Positions 43,068 to 55,244 of a DNA stretch of 64,000 nt are shown here, one piece after another; the first letter of the stretch is position 1, and the number at the start of each line of letters is the position of its first letter. The position numbers and the translations under genes were made by a program. Source of the stretch: Oscheius onirici (lineage: Eukaryota > Nematoda > Chromadorea > Rhabditida > Rhabditidae). The notes below the pieces were generated by a model. It saw nothing but the letters and a program-made list of their open reading frames with translations. It was not told where the DNA came from and did no database searches. The stretch spans positions 4,712,001-4,776,000 of the forward strand of contig OW051471.1 in assembly GCA_932521025.1 (NCBI GenBank), read 5' to 3'.

Positions 43068-45174
43068 TTAATGGGACAAGATTGGGAATGGATGAGCCTC
43101 GGTGTTAAATATCCACTTGTCCAGAGGCAGCTCCGAAGAATCGTCGGCAAATAGCAGATACAGGTATTTAAGTGTTTCCGCCAAGTAGAACGACTCCATC
43201 AGATCTCTGCAATCTTTGGTGTGAAATTTTAAAATAACATTGAACCTGTATGTGACGGGAATCTTTTTGACACTGTTGACCGACGAATAGCCGACCGAGA
43301 GACGAGCGTACTTCTCTATGGCCTGGAAGGCTTTCCAACCCCATTCCTGATACATTTTGTCTCCTGAAATATCGTGTTCGAAAGAACTAGACAAGTCGCT
43401 TCGAACCTGTAATTCTGTAAAGATAGAACCAGGCTTCGATGGCTTCTGGTCGAAGCAGGGAATGAGCATCCAGAGGCTTGATGTAGAGATCTTCTTTGGC
43501 TCCGGGAAGCATGTTGTAGTGGGCGATCTCTGGTCCCAATCCAGTCGGATTCTCGTACATTGCCTGACAGGCCTTGCCCAATCCTTTGGCTATTTCGAGA
43601 TGTTTCTCCGGAAAACTGTTCTTTGTTCCGAGAGCCAAGGTTCCCGACAGGAAACAGACCAGATGATCCTAAAAGTGTATTGTAACAAGTATGAAATAAT
43701 CAAAACCATTTTGGGAGAGAATGTGGTCCCGCCGAGAAGTTCTCCAATAAAGGCCAGCTTGTTTGGTTCCGAATATCGAAGAAGTTTCTTCTCCATCGAA
43801 TTCATCGCCTCCTCGTAGTCTTTTCTGAGCCAGTCAATCGTCTTTCCCGTCTGTAGCCACTGCTTCAGAAGATACTCGTAGTAACTGTCCGATCTCGCTC
43901 CGAAAGTGATCGTCGTCGATTCCTTGAATTTACCCGAGGACGGAAAGATGAACATGTCGCAGAGACCATCATTGCGACAGCCGATATCGTGGATGTGCTT
44001 CGAGACCTTGAAGGCTATCTCCTGAACTCAATATTTCTTTTTAAAGAATTATATATACCTCGAAAGTAGAATTGCCGGTAATTCGGGACAGATCTCTGAA
44101 CTCGAGCTGGAGGGTTGTGACTTCGGAAAGAGACGATTCTTTGCTCCAAGGAGGTGATTTGGCGTGTCTAATTGAAGTCAGTAAGAAACAATTAATAAGA
44201 GTACCTTGTCTTGAGATTGACGTCGCTCAGTGGAACGACTGTATCAGAATGTTGGAATGCTCCGAGAAGACGATCAGCAAGGTCAGTGGCTCGTGTAGCG
44301 AACATTTGGTTTCCGGTCAGATGGAAGGAGCTCAGAAGACCTCCAAGAACTCGTATGGTCGTCTCGAAGAGATTCACATAACGGTCTTTCTCGAACGAGA
44401 GTTCCTTCTCGATCCACTCCGTTCCTTCTGCCACTTCTTCTGTCAATCCCATGATAATGGCAGTGTCCAAAGAGTCGACGATGGTCAGTCCTGTGTCAAA
44501 CCAGTCTGAGAATCCCTTGCTCAGAGGCTTCAACTGGTCGTGTCCCCACGCGTACTGTTTGTATCCGGCCCAGGCGTGTTTGAAGGCATCTACGACAGCT
44601 TTCTGTCGCTCATTCTGAGGGCCTAATTTTGTGGTTTGAGAAAAATAACTTGTAAATTATACCTTTGAATGTGATTCCATTGCCTGGTCTTTTGGGTTCT
44701 TCTACTTGTTCCTTGACCATGTTCTCTTCCTGAACTTCCTTGTCTGGTAGAGCTACTAAATCCTGAAAAGAGTTCAATTCCACGAAATAATGTTATAGAC
44801 TTACATCTAGATCAACTGGGGCTAGTGGTTTGAAGGCTTGTTCTTGTAAGACGACCTGAGATCCTTGGCTGAAGTGGTAGAAGAGACATAGGAATACGAT
44901 GATGGTCATGAACAGAATGACTCGTATCCGCCGCGGCACAGATCGCCACCACTGAAGCAGCTGTTGGATGGGATGAAAATGGAAGGGAGAAAATTACAAA
45001 GAACAGATGATTCGGATCGTTTGGACGTGGCTGGGCTAATCTCAGTGTAACATCTCTGACGCCCGCGCAAAAGAAAACGTCTGAACAAACCCTGGAGAGA
45101 CTGAAGGCTTTTCGACTGTCGGACGAATTGGTCGTGAAGAAGGGAAGACCCTCCGACTCCTTACGTAGAATCAT
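43068..45174 (-). CDS. Class I alpha-1,2-mannosidase (GH47), Golgi/ER type II membrane protein
   Basis: Trims Man9 to Man5 on N-glycans using Ca2+. A short cytoplasmic tail (MILRKESEGLPFF) is followed by a transmembrane helix (RVILFMTIIVFLCLFYHF), a stem, then the GH47 catalytic domain. Signatures include YKQYAWGHDQLKPLSK, GLTIVDSLDTAIIMGL, FETTIRVLGGLLSSFHLTG, LEFRDLSRITGN, TFGARSDSYYEYLLKQW, RPEAIEAWFYLYRITG and ESFYLAETLKYLYLLF. The Ca2+-binding Thr is in FNTEAHPF near the C-terminus. All acidic motif residues expected for catalysis are present. About eight exons. The first intron (about 150 nt) separates tail and membrane span. It resembles the MAN1A/B subgroup more than the ER enzyme by its stem and TM, but I cannot settle this. 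Confidence 0.93.
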
Positions 45175-45800
45175 AGTGTCTAGAAACGACTTTTTTTCGA
45201 CATAATTTCAAGTACTAAAGCGTTTTTGTGTTTATTTTGAAACTGTGACTATTGCTTTTGAAAATACACGGATTACGAGAGTACAAGAGTCTGTGAAACG
45301 AACAAAGAGAAGCTGATCAAAACGCAGAAAAATCTCTGAAAAGCGGTCTGCGCTTTTCTAATGAATACTCTGATGCTTTCATGAACTCGGTTTACTGTAA
45401 TCATCGTCAAACTAACCTCGAACTCGGCCTTTCCTATGGTCTTCTCGGACAAGAGACAAAGCCGCGCAGGGTTTCATTCTCGACCACGATTAGGGCCGCG
45501 TCAAGACCCGATCCACAATGCAAATTTTCGCTGAAAGTGGCTACGTTGCAATATTTATTTGTTTGTATTTCCGTTGACCGTTTTGATACTGGATAACTGT
45601 GTTTCTGTCTGAACATGTGGTTCAAAAAGAAGAGAGGAGCCTGTCAGTCGGTTCTTTGTTTTTGAAACAATGCCTTTTCTTCTCGCTATCGAACAGATTG
45701 ATCCTTTAAACTTACGCTTTGAAGCAATTTTGTTTTGATCAACTAAAGATCTTCGAAAAAACTTTGGCTTTTGTCACTTTCAAACAAGCGCTCTTCTAGG
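45175..45800. other. Divergent intergenic stretch between mannosidase and USO1
   Basis: About 625 nt between two head-to-head genes, so it should hold both promoters. No TATA box is convincing. The USO1 start is preceded by CGCTCTTCTAG, a possible trans-splice acceptor. Confidence 0.4.
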
Positions 45801-48800
45801 ATGGCCTACTTCCGAAGTTTCTTCGGAGGCGGAGAGAAGTCACCAGACGAGGATGATGGACTGGAGATAGTCGAGAAGTTGGTCGGACGACTGCAGACCT
45901 GTACGGATCAAGAAGATCGTCGAGATGCTCTTCGCACTCTTCGGAGTATGGCAAAGGTACTTTCGATCTCTCTTCTCTTCATTCAATGAATTGTAGAAAC
46001 TGCGTGTGGCTGTAGGATCTCTCGGAATGGATGCCTTCATCGATGTCATGGAAAAGGAGCGACAGAATCACGAACTGTTCGGATTGGCTCTCGATTGTCT
46101 CACTCTCCTTCTGTCCAATCCCGACGATGACAACTCAGACGATGACGAACTGGGAGAACGGTTCGCTGAGGTACAATTCTATTAGAACAGAACATATCTT
46201 TTTCTTCAGATGATGCTCCGCAAGAAGACCTTCATTCCCGCCCTACTGACTGCAGTGGAAGAGTACGATTTCGCAGTTAGACGGTAACCTTTTTTTTATA
46301 ATTTTCGTTTAAAAATAAAATCCAGGCACGCCCTCCAGTTGCTGACTTCGCTCCTTCGTCATCGTGGCTCTGAAACTCAACTAGCTATCATCGGTCAGGC
46401 AAAAGGAGTTCCTCGACTACTGGATAGTGTCCACGATAACCGAGAAGTCATCCGAAACGAGGCTATACTCATGCTCTGTGAATTGAGCAGGAACAACTCT
46501 CAGGTATTTTATTTCATTTCTTTCGAATAAAAAAGAGTTAAGATCCAACAGCTGTTGGCCTACGACGGAGCCTTCAATCTGCTTCTGGAGATTGTCTGTA
46601 TGGAGCCAATCGACAGCATCGTCATCGAGGACGCCCTCTTCGTTCTGCTCAATCTCCTCCGCAAAAACTCTATGAATCAGCAGATCTTTGTCGAGAATGG
46701 GTTAGTTTTGGAGTTTATCTGTAACTGGGTTCAACTTCAGACTGATCATTAGACTGAACGATATTCTGAATATTTTTCTGTACGGAAATGAGGACACTCC
46801 GGATCCGAACGATTGGTCGAAACAGCGAACTGCCAACATCATCTTCCTCCTGCAGATTATCAGAAGTCTTGTGAGTCCGGACAATGCTGGATCGAACTCC
46901 CATAGCGCGCAGAAGGCCATCTATCAGAGTCGTATGTTAATTGTTTTCTACTCCAAATTTCCTTTCAGAAATGCTGGCAGTGCTTTGTCGTGTACTGTTG
47001 TCGGAAACTGGAGTTTCAGTCGAAATCTTGACAGAGACTGTCATTGCTGTGGCCGAGTGTATTCGAGGCAACTACACGAACCAGGAATACTTTGCAAGTC
47101 TCAGTCTGGCAACTGGTGAAAACACTCAACGCCCATCCCTTCTAGTCCTTCTTTTCTGTATGACTTCCGAGAAACAGCCATTCAAACTGAGATGTGCCGT
47201 CTTCTACTGCTTCCTCTTATATCTCTACGAGAACGAGTTTGGAAAGACGAAGATTATCGAGACGCTCTTGTCGACGACTGAACCCGATGCTGTCACTACT
47301 GGAGCAATGGTCTGTCAAGCTCTCTCTGCCACGGAATCTGTCCAGTCTTGGTAACTTACAGGTCTTTTTTGAAATTAAGAGTTTAGGTTCGGAAGTGTCT
47401 CTCTTCTCCATTGTATCATCGATGTTCCTCATCTGAGAGAACAGCTTCTACGTGTCCAGTTGAATCTTCCGGGAGAACAGTCTGTTCTGCTCATCAACTA
47501 TGTTTCCAACCAGCTGATCACATTCGGAAATAGACGGGTCCAGTCTCGAGCGGGTCTTCTTATGCTACTCTGTGTCTGGCTGACCGAATGTCTTCCGGCG
47601 GTAGCCGCCTTCACTTCCAATCAGGAAAACCTTCAATATTTGACCACTCAAATCAGTTTGTTTTCTTATCTGAATGTACCTAAAGCACCTGTTTCAGTGG
47701 ACGAGGCTGGAGAAGGAACCGAATCGGAACAGATGGTCATAAAGGGTCTCATGGCTTACATTCTTCTGGCTGCCTTCAACGGAACGACGGATATTGTCGC
47801 CAGGTAACAATTTCTGTTTGATCTTCTTACAAAATGTTCAGAAAGTCGATCGAACAGTTGCTGGAACGTCGTGTCCGTCGTGAAGTACTCATTGCCTCTC
47901 TTGAGGGTTTATCTCGCACGGAACAGTTTGTCAGAGCAGCACAGAAGCCTCAACCGCTAGCCAAGGTGCCTCAGGAACTCTGTCTCGACTTCCAGTTCAT
48001 TCGTCTCTTCAAACAAAACGAAGCCAATTTTACCAAACTGATCAGAGGAGAGATTGCGGCGGGAAACAGCAACGACAACATCATCCAGTCGTTCAAGGAT
48101 CTGATCAAGAGACAGGACGAGGAGATCTCGGAACTGAAGCAGAATGTCAAGAATCTGACTGCCGAAAACGAGAACCTGCAGCAGCAGATGGACACGAACA
48201 AGACTGACCAAGAGATGGAGAGGTTGCGGGCTGAACTGGAGAGAGCCAAGATCAGTGGACAGCAGAGTGAATTCGATCAACTTCAGATGCAGGAAATGCA
48301 AAGGTTTGTTGTTTTTTCTTTCTAACAATTTTCGAGAGTTAAGAGTGAACGAACAGTGGAGAGCCGAGGTGGAAAAGTACAAGCTGTGGACTCAGCAGTG
48401 GCAGCAGTATCAAGTTGTCCAGATTCCCAATTTCGAGCAGACGGTCGCCTATCAGCTTCAACAACAAGTGGCCAGTCTGGAACAGCAGCTGTATGCCGGG
48501 TATCAGGCCTTTGAAGACCAAAGTAGACAGGTACTTTTGTTTGAACAAAAAACAAAGAAAAATTATTCAGATCCAACAGTACCAAGCAGAAGCTACTGAA
48601 TGGAGGAGAAGGGCTGAACAGGCTGAACAGACGGCTCTTCAAGTTGCCCAGTCGCATCCAGTTCACAATGGACAGTCTCATCAGACGGAAGAGCTGGAGA
48701 AAATAAAAACGGAACAAGAAGATCTGCTGGTTCTGTTGGCCGATCAGCACAACAAGTTGACGAGCTACAAGCAGAGACTGCGTTATCTGAAACAGGAAGT

Positions 48801-48822
48801 ATCGGATGATGAGGAGGAATAG
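45801..48822 (+). CDS. uso-1: General vesicular transport factor p115 (USO1)
   Basis: A Golgi tether that acts with Rab1, GM130/giantin and SNAREs in ER-Golgi transport. The N-terminus MAYFRSFFGGGEKSP is typical. An armadillo-like head domain spans 45.8-48.0 kb (e.g. RHALQLLTSLLRHRGSETQ; IEDALFVLLNLLRKNSMNQQ; GLLMLLCVWLTECLPAV), ending in the conserved QFIRLFKQNEANFTKLIRG. A coiled-coil tail follows (IKRQDEEISELKQNVKNLTA ... KQRLRYLKQEV) and an acidic C-terminus (SDDEEE), the known GM130/giantin-binding element. About 930 residues, as in animals. Roughly eleven exons with 40-60 nt introns. The acidic tail, helical tail and head are all intact. Confidence 0.95.
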
Positions 48823-49896
48823 ATCTTTTACGGAGAAGAACGTTTACACTGTGATATTTATTATTTATTGTCCATAAAGAGCCTACTGCCTTCTCTGCGA
48901 ATGAGGAAATCTGTCTTCCGGGCTCTCATCTTCCAAGAGCAGACGTCAAGAGCGCACCTTCTCCAATATTGCCTCCTCCTCTCTTGCTAGATTGGCTCCT
49001 CCAATTGTCCACAGATTTCGTCAGTTGACCCACGTATAATTGGGATCATCAGTATCGTGATTCAACTCTCCTTCTAAAAAAGCTACTTTCTGCTGATTCA
49101 GAGATCGACGATCCCCTTTCTACGCATTTGAGACAACGTAAATCTGTCCCCCGGGGTGTTTTTCTTCGGATTCAATCAGCAAACGGCTCTTTTCCACACA
49201 TTTGAAAACAACTGGACTTTTCAGCTCCCACGTGTGCGGTCAGAGTCAGTCTAATGACATTAGACGGTTGTAGCCTCTCGCGGTGTATTACATTATTCGC
49301 TCGAATTAGCCAAAGGGACTCCCCGTCTGATTATTCTTCCTCTTCGCTCTAAATTGAACCTGAAAGTCTGAGGAAACGGAGTTATCTTCTGAAATCTCTT
49401 CCTTATTCTGTCCTCCGTTCGGTCAACTTTCAGAATGAACAATTTGTATTTCTGGTTCAGTGACTTTTGATTGACCAAAGTCTCTTTGTTCCGAAAATAG
49501 TCTCCCTAATCCATCTACCTGAAATGTCTTTGTTTTCCTGTCGGATGTCAAAGAGCCCTGACTCGTTTGTCTTCCCCTCTAATGTAAAACGAAGTTTGTG
49601 GGAATTTGTAGGATTTGTGAGGGGAATCTTATGAGCGAAGGGTCCTTCTACATCAGTCAAATGCGTCTGTCAAATCCGAGCTCGTCTTCCGTAATATAGA
49701 AGAGGGGCCTCCTCAGAAGGCATGTCGCGGCATAAGGTAGCAGAAATGTTAAATAATTAGTAGGCCGTATTTATGCACGTGGCTACTTACGGAAATTGTC
49801 ATACACGAGATCCGAGAAAATGTCCAAATGCGTCAGTCGGTCTCATTCCGATTTTGAACCCCTTGGATACCGCTTTATTCTCTCTTCTGTTTCAGA
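48823..49896. other. Stretch without a recognisable gene
   Basis: Contains the USO1 3' UTR (an ATTATTTATTG run near 48860) and the upstream region of the globin gene. Open frames on the minus strand at 49293-49660 have no splice or family support. Confidence 0.4.
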
Positions 49897-52128
49897 ATGG
49901 GCAACTCTCACGCTCCTCAAAAACGGGGGCGAACTGAACGACGTTCTCGAAGGCTCTCTGCTCCTGACGACCCGACTCTTCCGGTGAGTAGATGGAAACT
50001 TTGAGAAATTGCTCATTTACATGCTAACGAGAGATAATTGCACAAACGCAAAGATCATCCAGACTCACTCCCATCTCATGTTGGCCTCGTCTTCAAGAGC
50101 TCCAACTCCTCAGTCGACCACCCCTCCCAAAATCACGATAAATGGCTATGATTCAGTGGAAGACTTCGAGGAATTGCCGGTAAGTATACTGTAGACGAAG
50201 ATGAGTCGATTAGTGTCGAACGACGAAAATCTGGAGATGAGAGGGGATAATCCAAAGGCTTTCGAACTGATTGGACGACGACCCAATGTTTTGAGCGACG
50301 GAATACCATTTGAGATGCTCATTCATAGAGACTAACCAAATGTTTCGAAAGGCCGCCAAATGGCTACTCTCTTGCTTCCAATGGTCCGAGTGACTTCTAC
50401 TCTCACACTATGTTTATGTCCTTGTCTTGTTCCGTCTTTACTTCTTATACACAGACTTCCCCTCAATAATCCGATAGAAATAATCCCTTCCAAGTTAGTC
50501 AGACTTGTTGTGTGAGTTTGTCTCCGGCAGTTCAGTTGACCAGTTGTCTCGGCCGGCTATATAATGGGCGGAAATACAGCTGCGTTGGTCGTTCAAGTTT
50601 GCCTAATTTAGACTTTTATAAACTTTTGTGTGTCAGTGACAGCCCTCTATTTTGAGACAACTCGATTCGTTTCAGCCATTATGAGTTTTGTTTTCCACCT
50701 CCTTCTTCCCTCCCTCACTCTTTTTGAATTCTTTTCTCATAGGTTTGTGGATAGATTCTTCTTCGATGCCGCGTCTACTACGAATTCTTCACAGCATCTC
50801 CGAGGTATCTTTCAATCAGCTGTCAACCCAAAATTTGAAAAAGAACCACATACATCTTTGAATGAAGGGATGTCTGTGACAATGAATAGAGTCTGTTGAC
50901 TAGCTTTGGTCTTGTTTTCTGATATCGATCACGAGTCTCTCGCACCTCAAACACAACAAGCTGTCTTTGTTACTCTTTCCAAATCTACTACTCGTAATTG
51001 CCTCCCCCGCGTTCGTTTCACAAGCAGATGGCAACGGACGCTGCTGTTGTAGTACTAGTTGGTTGATCTTTGTGGGAGGGGGCCACCCGAGTCCATACAG
51101 AGAATGTTCCTGAAACACTTCAAGCCGTTTCAGGAACGACCAGCTTCCACTCAACCACAATCTGCTGCTTCTGTTCGAAGGATGCAGTTCCTTTCCAGCA
51201 GTACATCTTCATCCAATACGGCTCGGTAAGTCTCTATCCTCAACCGTATCATAACATCTTTACAGGTCTCTGGATGACTCTCGTCTGACCGAAGTCCTTC
51301 AAATGAAACCTCTTTCCCGAGCCAAGTCCCATTCTCCCTTGAAGCAGCTGAGAACATACAGTTATCGTTCTCTCAGTTCCGAAGAAAATGCTCTGGACAA
51401 AGCTGTAAGTCAAAATTGAAACTGAAAGAGAGCCAGAACTTCAGAGCTGTGAACTGATCCATCTCTCATGGGCTGAATGCCAAAAACGATCTGCTGAAGC
51501 CGGACATGACTTTGGCTATTTTGTGTTCCAACGCGTCTTCCAGAAAGTTCCCCAACTCCGCGAACTCTTTGGTCTCAGAGAGGTAGCCTTTCTCACACGC
51601 ATCTATTCGCGATTATAGGAAGAAGAAATGTCCGAATTGGGAGTCGATCATCCCGTGATGAGACATGCCCGAATCTTTACCAACATCATTCATCTGGCTG
51701 CTAAAAACGTCGACGAGCTGGAAACACAAGTAGCCCCGACTATATTCAAGTATGGCGAGAGACATTATACGCCCAAAATAGTGAGTCAAGCAGGTTTCGT
51801 AATAACCTGACCATTTTGTTCAGACAGATTACATGATCGAATCAAATGTACGAGCGATCGCTGCTCAGACTGGTGAGTATCTCATACTCATCTTATTCGA
51901 TGGCCTTTTAGTTTGTTCGGTCTGTGAACTCTTGGACTCTGCACAGCCGCAATGTGTCGAGGCTTGGATCGAGATGATGAGGTAGTTCTCGAGCGAGAAA
52001 AAGAGAACACTAAACCTTTCAGATATCTTGGTCGCAAGTTGCTGGACGGACACGATTACGCGAAACTCATGTCCAAACACAGAATTAGCATTAATCGCAA
52101 CGATCATCATCTGTTTTTGATGTTGTAA
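49897..52128 (+). CDS. Globin with N-terminal myristoylation motif
   Basis: The first exon begins MGNSHAPQKRGRTERRSRRL: Gly2 with Ser at position 4 and basic residues is an N-myristoylation signal plus membrane-binding patch. A Ser/Thr/Pro-rich extension (exons 1-4, up to 51.4 kb) leads to the globin fold: ELIHLSWAECQKRS (helix A), FGYFVFQRVFQKVPQLRELF (B-C-D), HARIFTNIIHLAAKNVDEL (helix E, His at E7), IFKYGERHYTPKI (helix F, His at F8), and a helix G/H region (LDSAQPQCVEAWIEMMRYLG). Both haem-pocket histidines are kept. Membrane-attached globins are known in C. elegans and are proposed to be redox sensors rather than oxygen carriers. An intron of about 930 nt (50.2-51.1 kb) follows exon 2. 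Stop TAA 52126-52128; AATAAA at 52193. Confidence 0.88.
50557..50570 (+). promoter_or_regulatory. TATA-like motif inside the globin intron
   Basis: CTATATAATGGGCG stands in an otherwise G/C-rich setting in the long second intron, about 540 nt before exon 3. It could drive a shorter transcript lacking the myristoylated exon; a Met is available in exon 3 (MQFLSSSTSSS, near 51180). Confidence 0.3.
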
Positions 52129-52337
52129 TTAAATGGAATTGTCGAGTTGTTTGTGTGTTCTTTTCGCGACGTGTATTTGTCTATTTCTTCGTAATAAACA
52201 ATTTTCCTGTAATTACTTTCCAATCAAGTTGTGCATCTCAAATTTTATTTTAATCAAAGAAAACCATTTTTTTGATTGAAATCGAAGAGTCCATTAGTTT
52301 GAATTAACGTCTAGCTGAACAGTTGTATCACTTCATC

Positions 52338-53727
52338 ATGCGCAGTTTTGTACAGTGTGAGTTCTCTTCTGTCAAATCCAAAAAAGAACCTCTGTTGCAG
52401 CAGTAAAATCATTCTTTGGTGGCAAGAAGAAAGATGACGAAGACGAGGAGGAGGAAGAACAACAACGAGTAGGTTCCACTTTCCAGAAATACCTCTGTTT
52501 CGTACCTCGTTTAGGCGGGGGAGAAAGATAAGACAAAGTTTACAATGTCCTGTAAGAAGAAAAAGGTACGGAACAGAGGTCTTTCCAGACTAAAAGTAAT
52601 GTCTTGTTTTGTAGAAGAAGAAACCGACTCCGAAGAAATCAGCCGAAAGTGTAAAGAAGACGACTCCTGTGAAGAGACAGTTGACTCCAGCCTCATCGCG
52701 TGTCCAGGCTTCAACTCGGGTACCAAAGTCGATTTCGAAGTCGCCGGATACAGCCAAATTGCCGGACGAACCAAAGAATGTGAGTGTGAGACTGGAGAAG
52801 AAGAGGTCGAACGAGAAGGTCGTCTCTCAGTCTTCGGACATGCCCAAATCGACAGCTACTCGTCCAGTTCAAAGCAGATCTTTCGACACGCCGTCGCGTG
52901 GCAGTAATGAGAGTACTTCGAGTATTCGCAAGATCAGAGAGTTCAGTGCTCGTGCTCTGAGGAAAGTCAAGACGTTCGTCTCGCGGCCGGTCAAGCAGTC
53001 AACGCTGAAGAAGGTAGCCGATCGGGTGGAGCAGAGGAAAAAGTTAGAACAGAAACAGCAGACGACTCATCCTTTGACTCATGGAGAGGACATGTTTCCC
53101 AAGCAGAAAGCTCCTGCGCCGAAGAGGACAAAATCTAATAGGAGTGAGGTCTTTGCCCCAGTTCAGTCGGAGGCCGTCGAGAAAAACATCGTCAAGGTAT
53201 GTCTTTGATATTTTTGAATGAGACAAGTTTAGGTGGGAACATTGCCGAGCGGTACGGTCTTGGTCAAGAACAACGACAACGGCGGACAGCTGTTCGTTGA
53301 AGGAAGAAAAGGCGCGATGTGTCCATTTTGGACTGCCTCACGACGACCAACAGACGAGGATATGCTGGACAGTGACACGGAAGACGACCTCCAGCTCAAT
53401 GCCGACGTAGTTCTGGACGTGATGAATGGAAAAGTCAAACTCGTCAACATGCCCTCTGTACCTGTCGTTTTGGATCCGATCAACGAGATAAAACAGCTGC
53501 AGGAACGCGACAAGGTCTTCTTCAATCGGGACATTCTTTTCGGCAACACTGTCCGCACTATGATCAATCTGAGCGACCAAGACTCCCAGAGGACGACTCC
53601 GAGAAGAAGAAGACCCGAATCGGAAGAACTGAATGTGACGGAGCCAACGGAATATCTTTCGTATAAGCTGGGCAACTGGACGCAGTTTAATCGCGAGGCT
53701 TTCAGTACCTCGAAGAAATATGACTAA
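52338..53727 (+). CDS. Uncharacterised Lys/Ser-rich protein
   Basis: Five exons, starting MRSFVQ and continuing across the first intron as SVKSFFGGKKKDDEDEEEEE. A long basic, Ser/Thr/Pro-rich middle (KKKKKKPTPKKSAES; RLEKKRSNEKVVSQSS; SFDTPSRGSNESTSS) looks disordered. The last 170 residues are more ordered: VGTLPSGTVLVKNNDNGGQL, GAMCPFWTASRRPTDEDMLD, KLVNMPSVPVVLDPINEIK, ending in YLSYKLGNWTQFNREAFSTSK. I do not recognise the family. The shared FFGGKKK word with the start of USO1-type proteins is probably chance. It starts 209 nt after the globin stop on the same strand, so it may be a downstream operon gene, although a globin polyadenylation signal lies between. Confidence 0.75.
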
Positions 53728-53938
53728 AAGAATAAAGGGTTACTGTACAGACTTCTTCGTACTTCTAATGAAAACCAGCGCAAACTCTCGGCCCGCGAAA
53801 TGGAAGCGTCACCCGAGACGACATATCGGGTCTGTATCGAATAATTCAAAATTGATTTGTACATGTAACGATTTGGCGCATTTTCGATTGCAACGCGTAA
53901 CGATTTGAACAAATCGATTTGCACATGTTCGGTTTGCA

Positions 53939-54890
53939 CGAATTTTTCTGCAATTACGTACTGATAAATCCTACCGTTTCTTCAAGAAATTTTTCTTCAT
54001 TTTTCACGTTTTATTCTCATTTTTTGTGTATTTTTCGACTATTTTCTACAGTCTCCGCGAAGAATGAGGACAATATCGAAACCTCAGATGATAGAAGGCC
54101 GTTTGATGCGACTGACTAGGACGAATAAAAGGTTTGTATTATTCTTTCTTCTTTACAATAGATCTGAGGTAGTTACGATAGTCGGAGACAGCGAATTTAT
54201 CGTTGCTGCAAGGATAAATCAGCTGGCTGCGAACTGGTAAAACTGCCGAATCCTATTTCCACATTTACCGCCTCCATAACATCAGGTTAGTTCATTGAAA
54301 ACTTGTTTATCAATTGGTTTAGGCTGAAAGTATTTTTCTGAAGGAAATGGATCAGTCGGGCGAGAGAATCATCGTTCACGCTTCTGAAACCGGCCTACAG
54401 TTGATCGAAGAAAACGGATATTCTTCTTGATGATCCATTCTGAACGGTTTTCCACAACAAGTTAGCGTTCAATACTGACAAAATCGCCAAATTTTTTGGT
54501 ATTTTGAGACTTTTTTGGAAAAACAACGCATATTTTAGATGTACATGACAAGCAAAAAAACCGTCTAAACAGTATACTCACGACTATTAGAAGGTCAGAG
54601 AAGAAGAACACCGGTGGAAATAACTACCTGCTTGATCGTGAGGAGATCGATTCAATTGGTGATGCTGTTCGCTGCTTCCAGTGATGATATCGCAATCTCC
54701 GTCTCGGAATAACTCATTTTCACCTCATATTGTTGATACTTACGATTTAGATTCAATAAATAGCTTCCACTTTTCTTTTTTTTAGCAAAAAAATAAAACG
54801 CAAAAAATGGGAAAATAACGTGAAAAATGAAGAAAGAAAATTTCTTGAAGAAACGGTAGGATTTATTGGTACGTAATTGCAGAAAATGTT
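53939..54890. mobile_element. Inverted-repeat element enclosing gene-like fragments
   Basis: The left arm 53939-54030 (TTTTTCTGCAATTACGTACT, GATAAATCCTACCGTTTCTT) is the reverse complement of the right arm 54800-54890 (AAGAAACGGTAGGATTTATT, GTACGTAATTGCAGAAAA), with scattered differences. About 770 nt lie between, including coding-like exons (see separate entry). Such size and layout suit a non-autonomous DNA element that has captured host sequence, or an ordinary small gene flanked by two copies of one repeat in opposite orientation. Confidence 0.6.
54062..54430 (+). pseudogene. Coding-like fragments of an unidentified small gene
   Basis: Exon-like pieces: MRTISKPQMIEGRLMRLTRT, then across a short intron RSEVVTIVGDSEFIVAARIN, later AESIFLKEMDQSGERIIVHA and SETGLQLIEENGYSS before a TGA at 54428. 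The first two join in phase; the last cannot be joined without breaking the frame (a TAA follows AANW). Either one splice is non-canonical or the gene is broken. A further piece, NTGGNNYLLDREEIDSIGDA, ends in TGA near 54689. No family is recognised. Confidence 0.35.
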
Positions 54891-54894
54891 TCCA

Positions 54895-55140
54895 ATTTTT
54901 GAATGGCGGCGGGCGGACCGTTCCAATTTGAAAATCGGTCCGGTCTGGTCTGCCCGCCGCCATTCAAAAATCGGTCCGAGCGCTATTTGGAAACAAAAAA
55001 AATCAGAAAAAATGCGAAATGAATTTTTTTAACCCGCCGCAAAGTCCAACCTGGCCGCAGCGCAGCTCAGACCGCAGGGCAACAACCAACAAGCCTGCCC
55101 GGCCCTGGCCAATTTCAAACGGGCCGGCCGGGTTAGCCAT
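54895..55140. repeat. GC-rich palindromic repeat blocks
   Basis: At 54905-54990, GGACCGTTCCAATTTGAAAA and TCGGTCCGAGCGC are the complement of the intron block at 5.63-5.71 kb. At 55070-55135 a related palindrome, CCCGGCCCTGGCCAATTTC followed by GGGCCGGCCGGG, has the same plan with other G/C words. AACAAGCCTGC here also occurs at 9.14 kb in the fold-back element. Confidence 0.55.
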
Positions 55141-55244
55141 CCCTGAAAATGTCTTTTTCAATTTGAACTTTTTCAACGCAACTTTTTTTTCAAAGAGACT
55201 TTTTTCAAAACGAGTCAGCCCCATTTTTGGACCCCACTGCCGAC

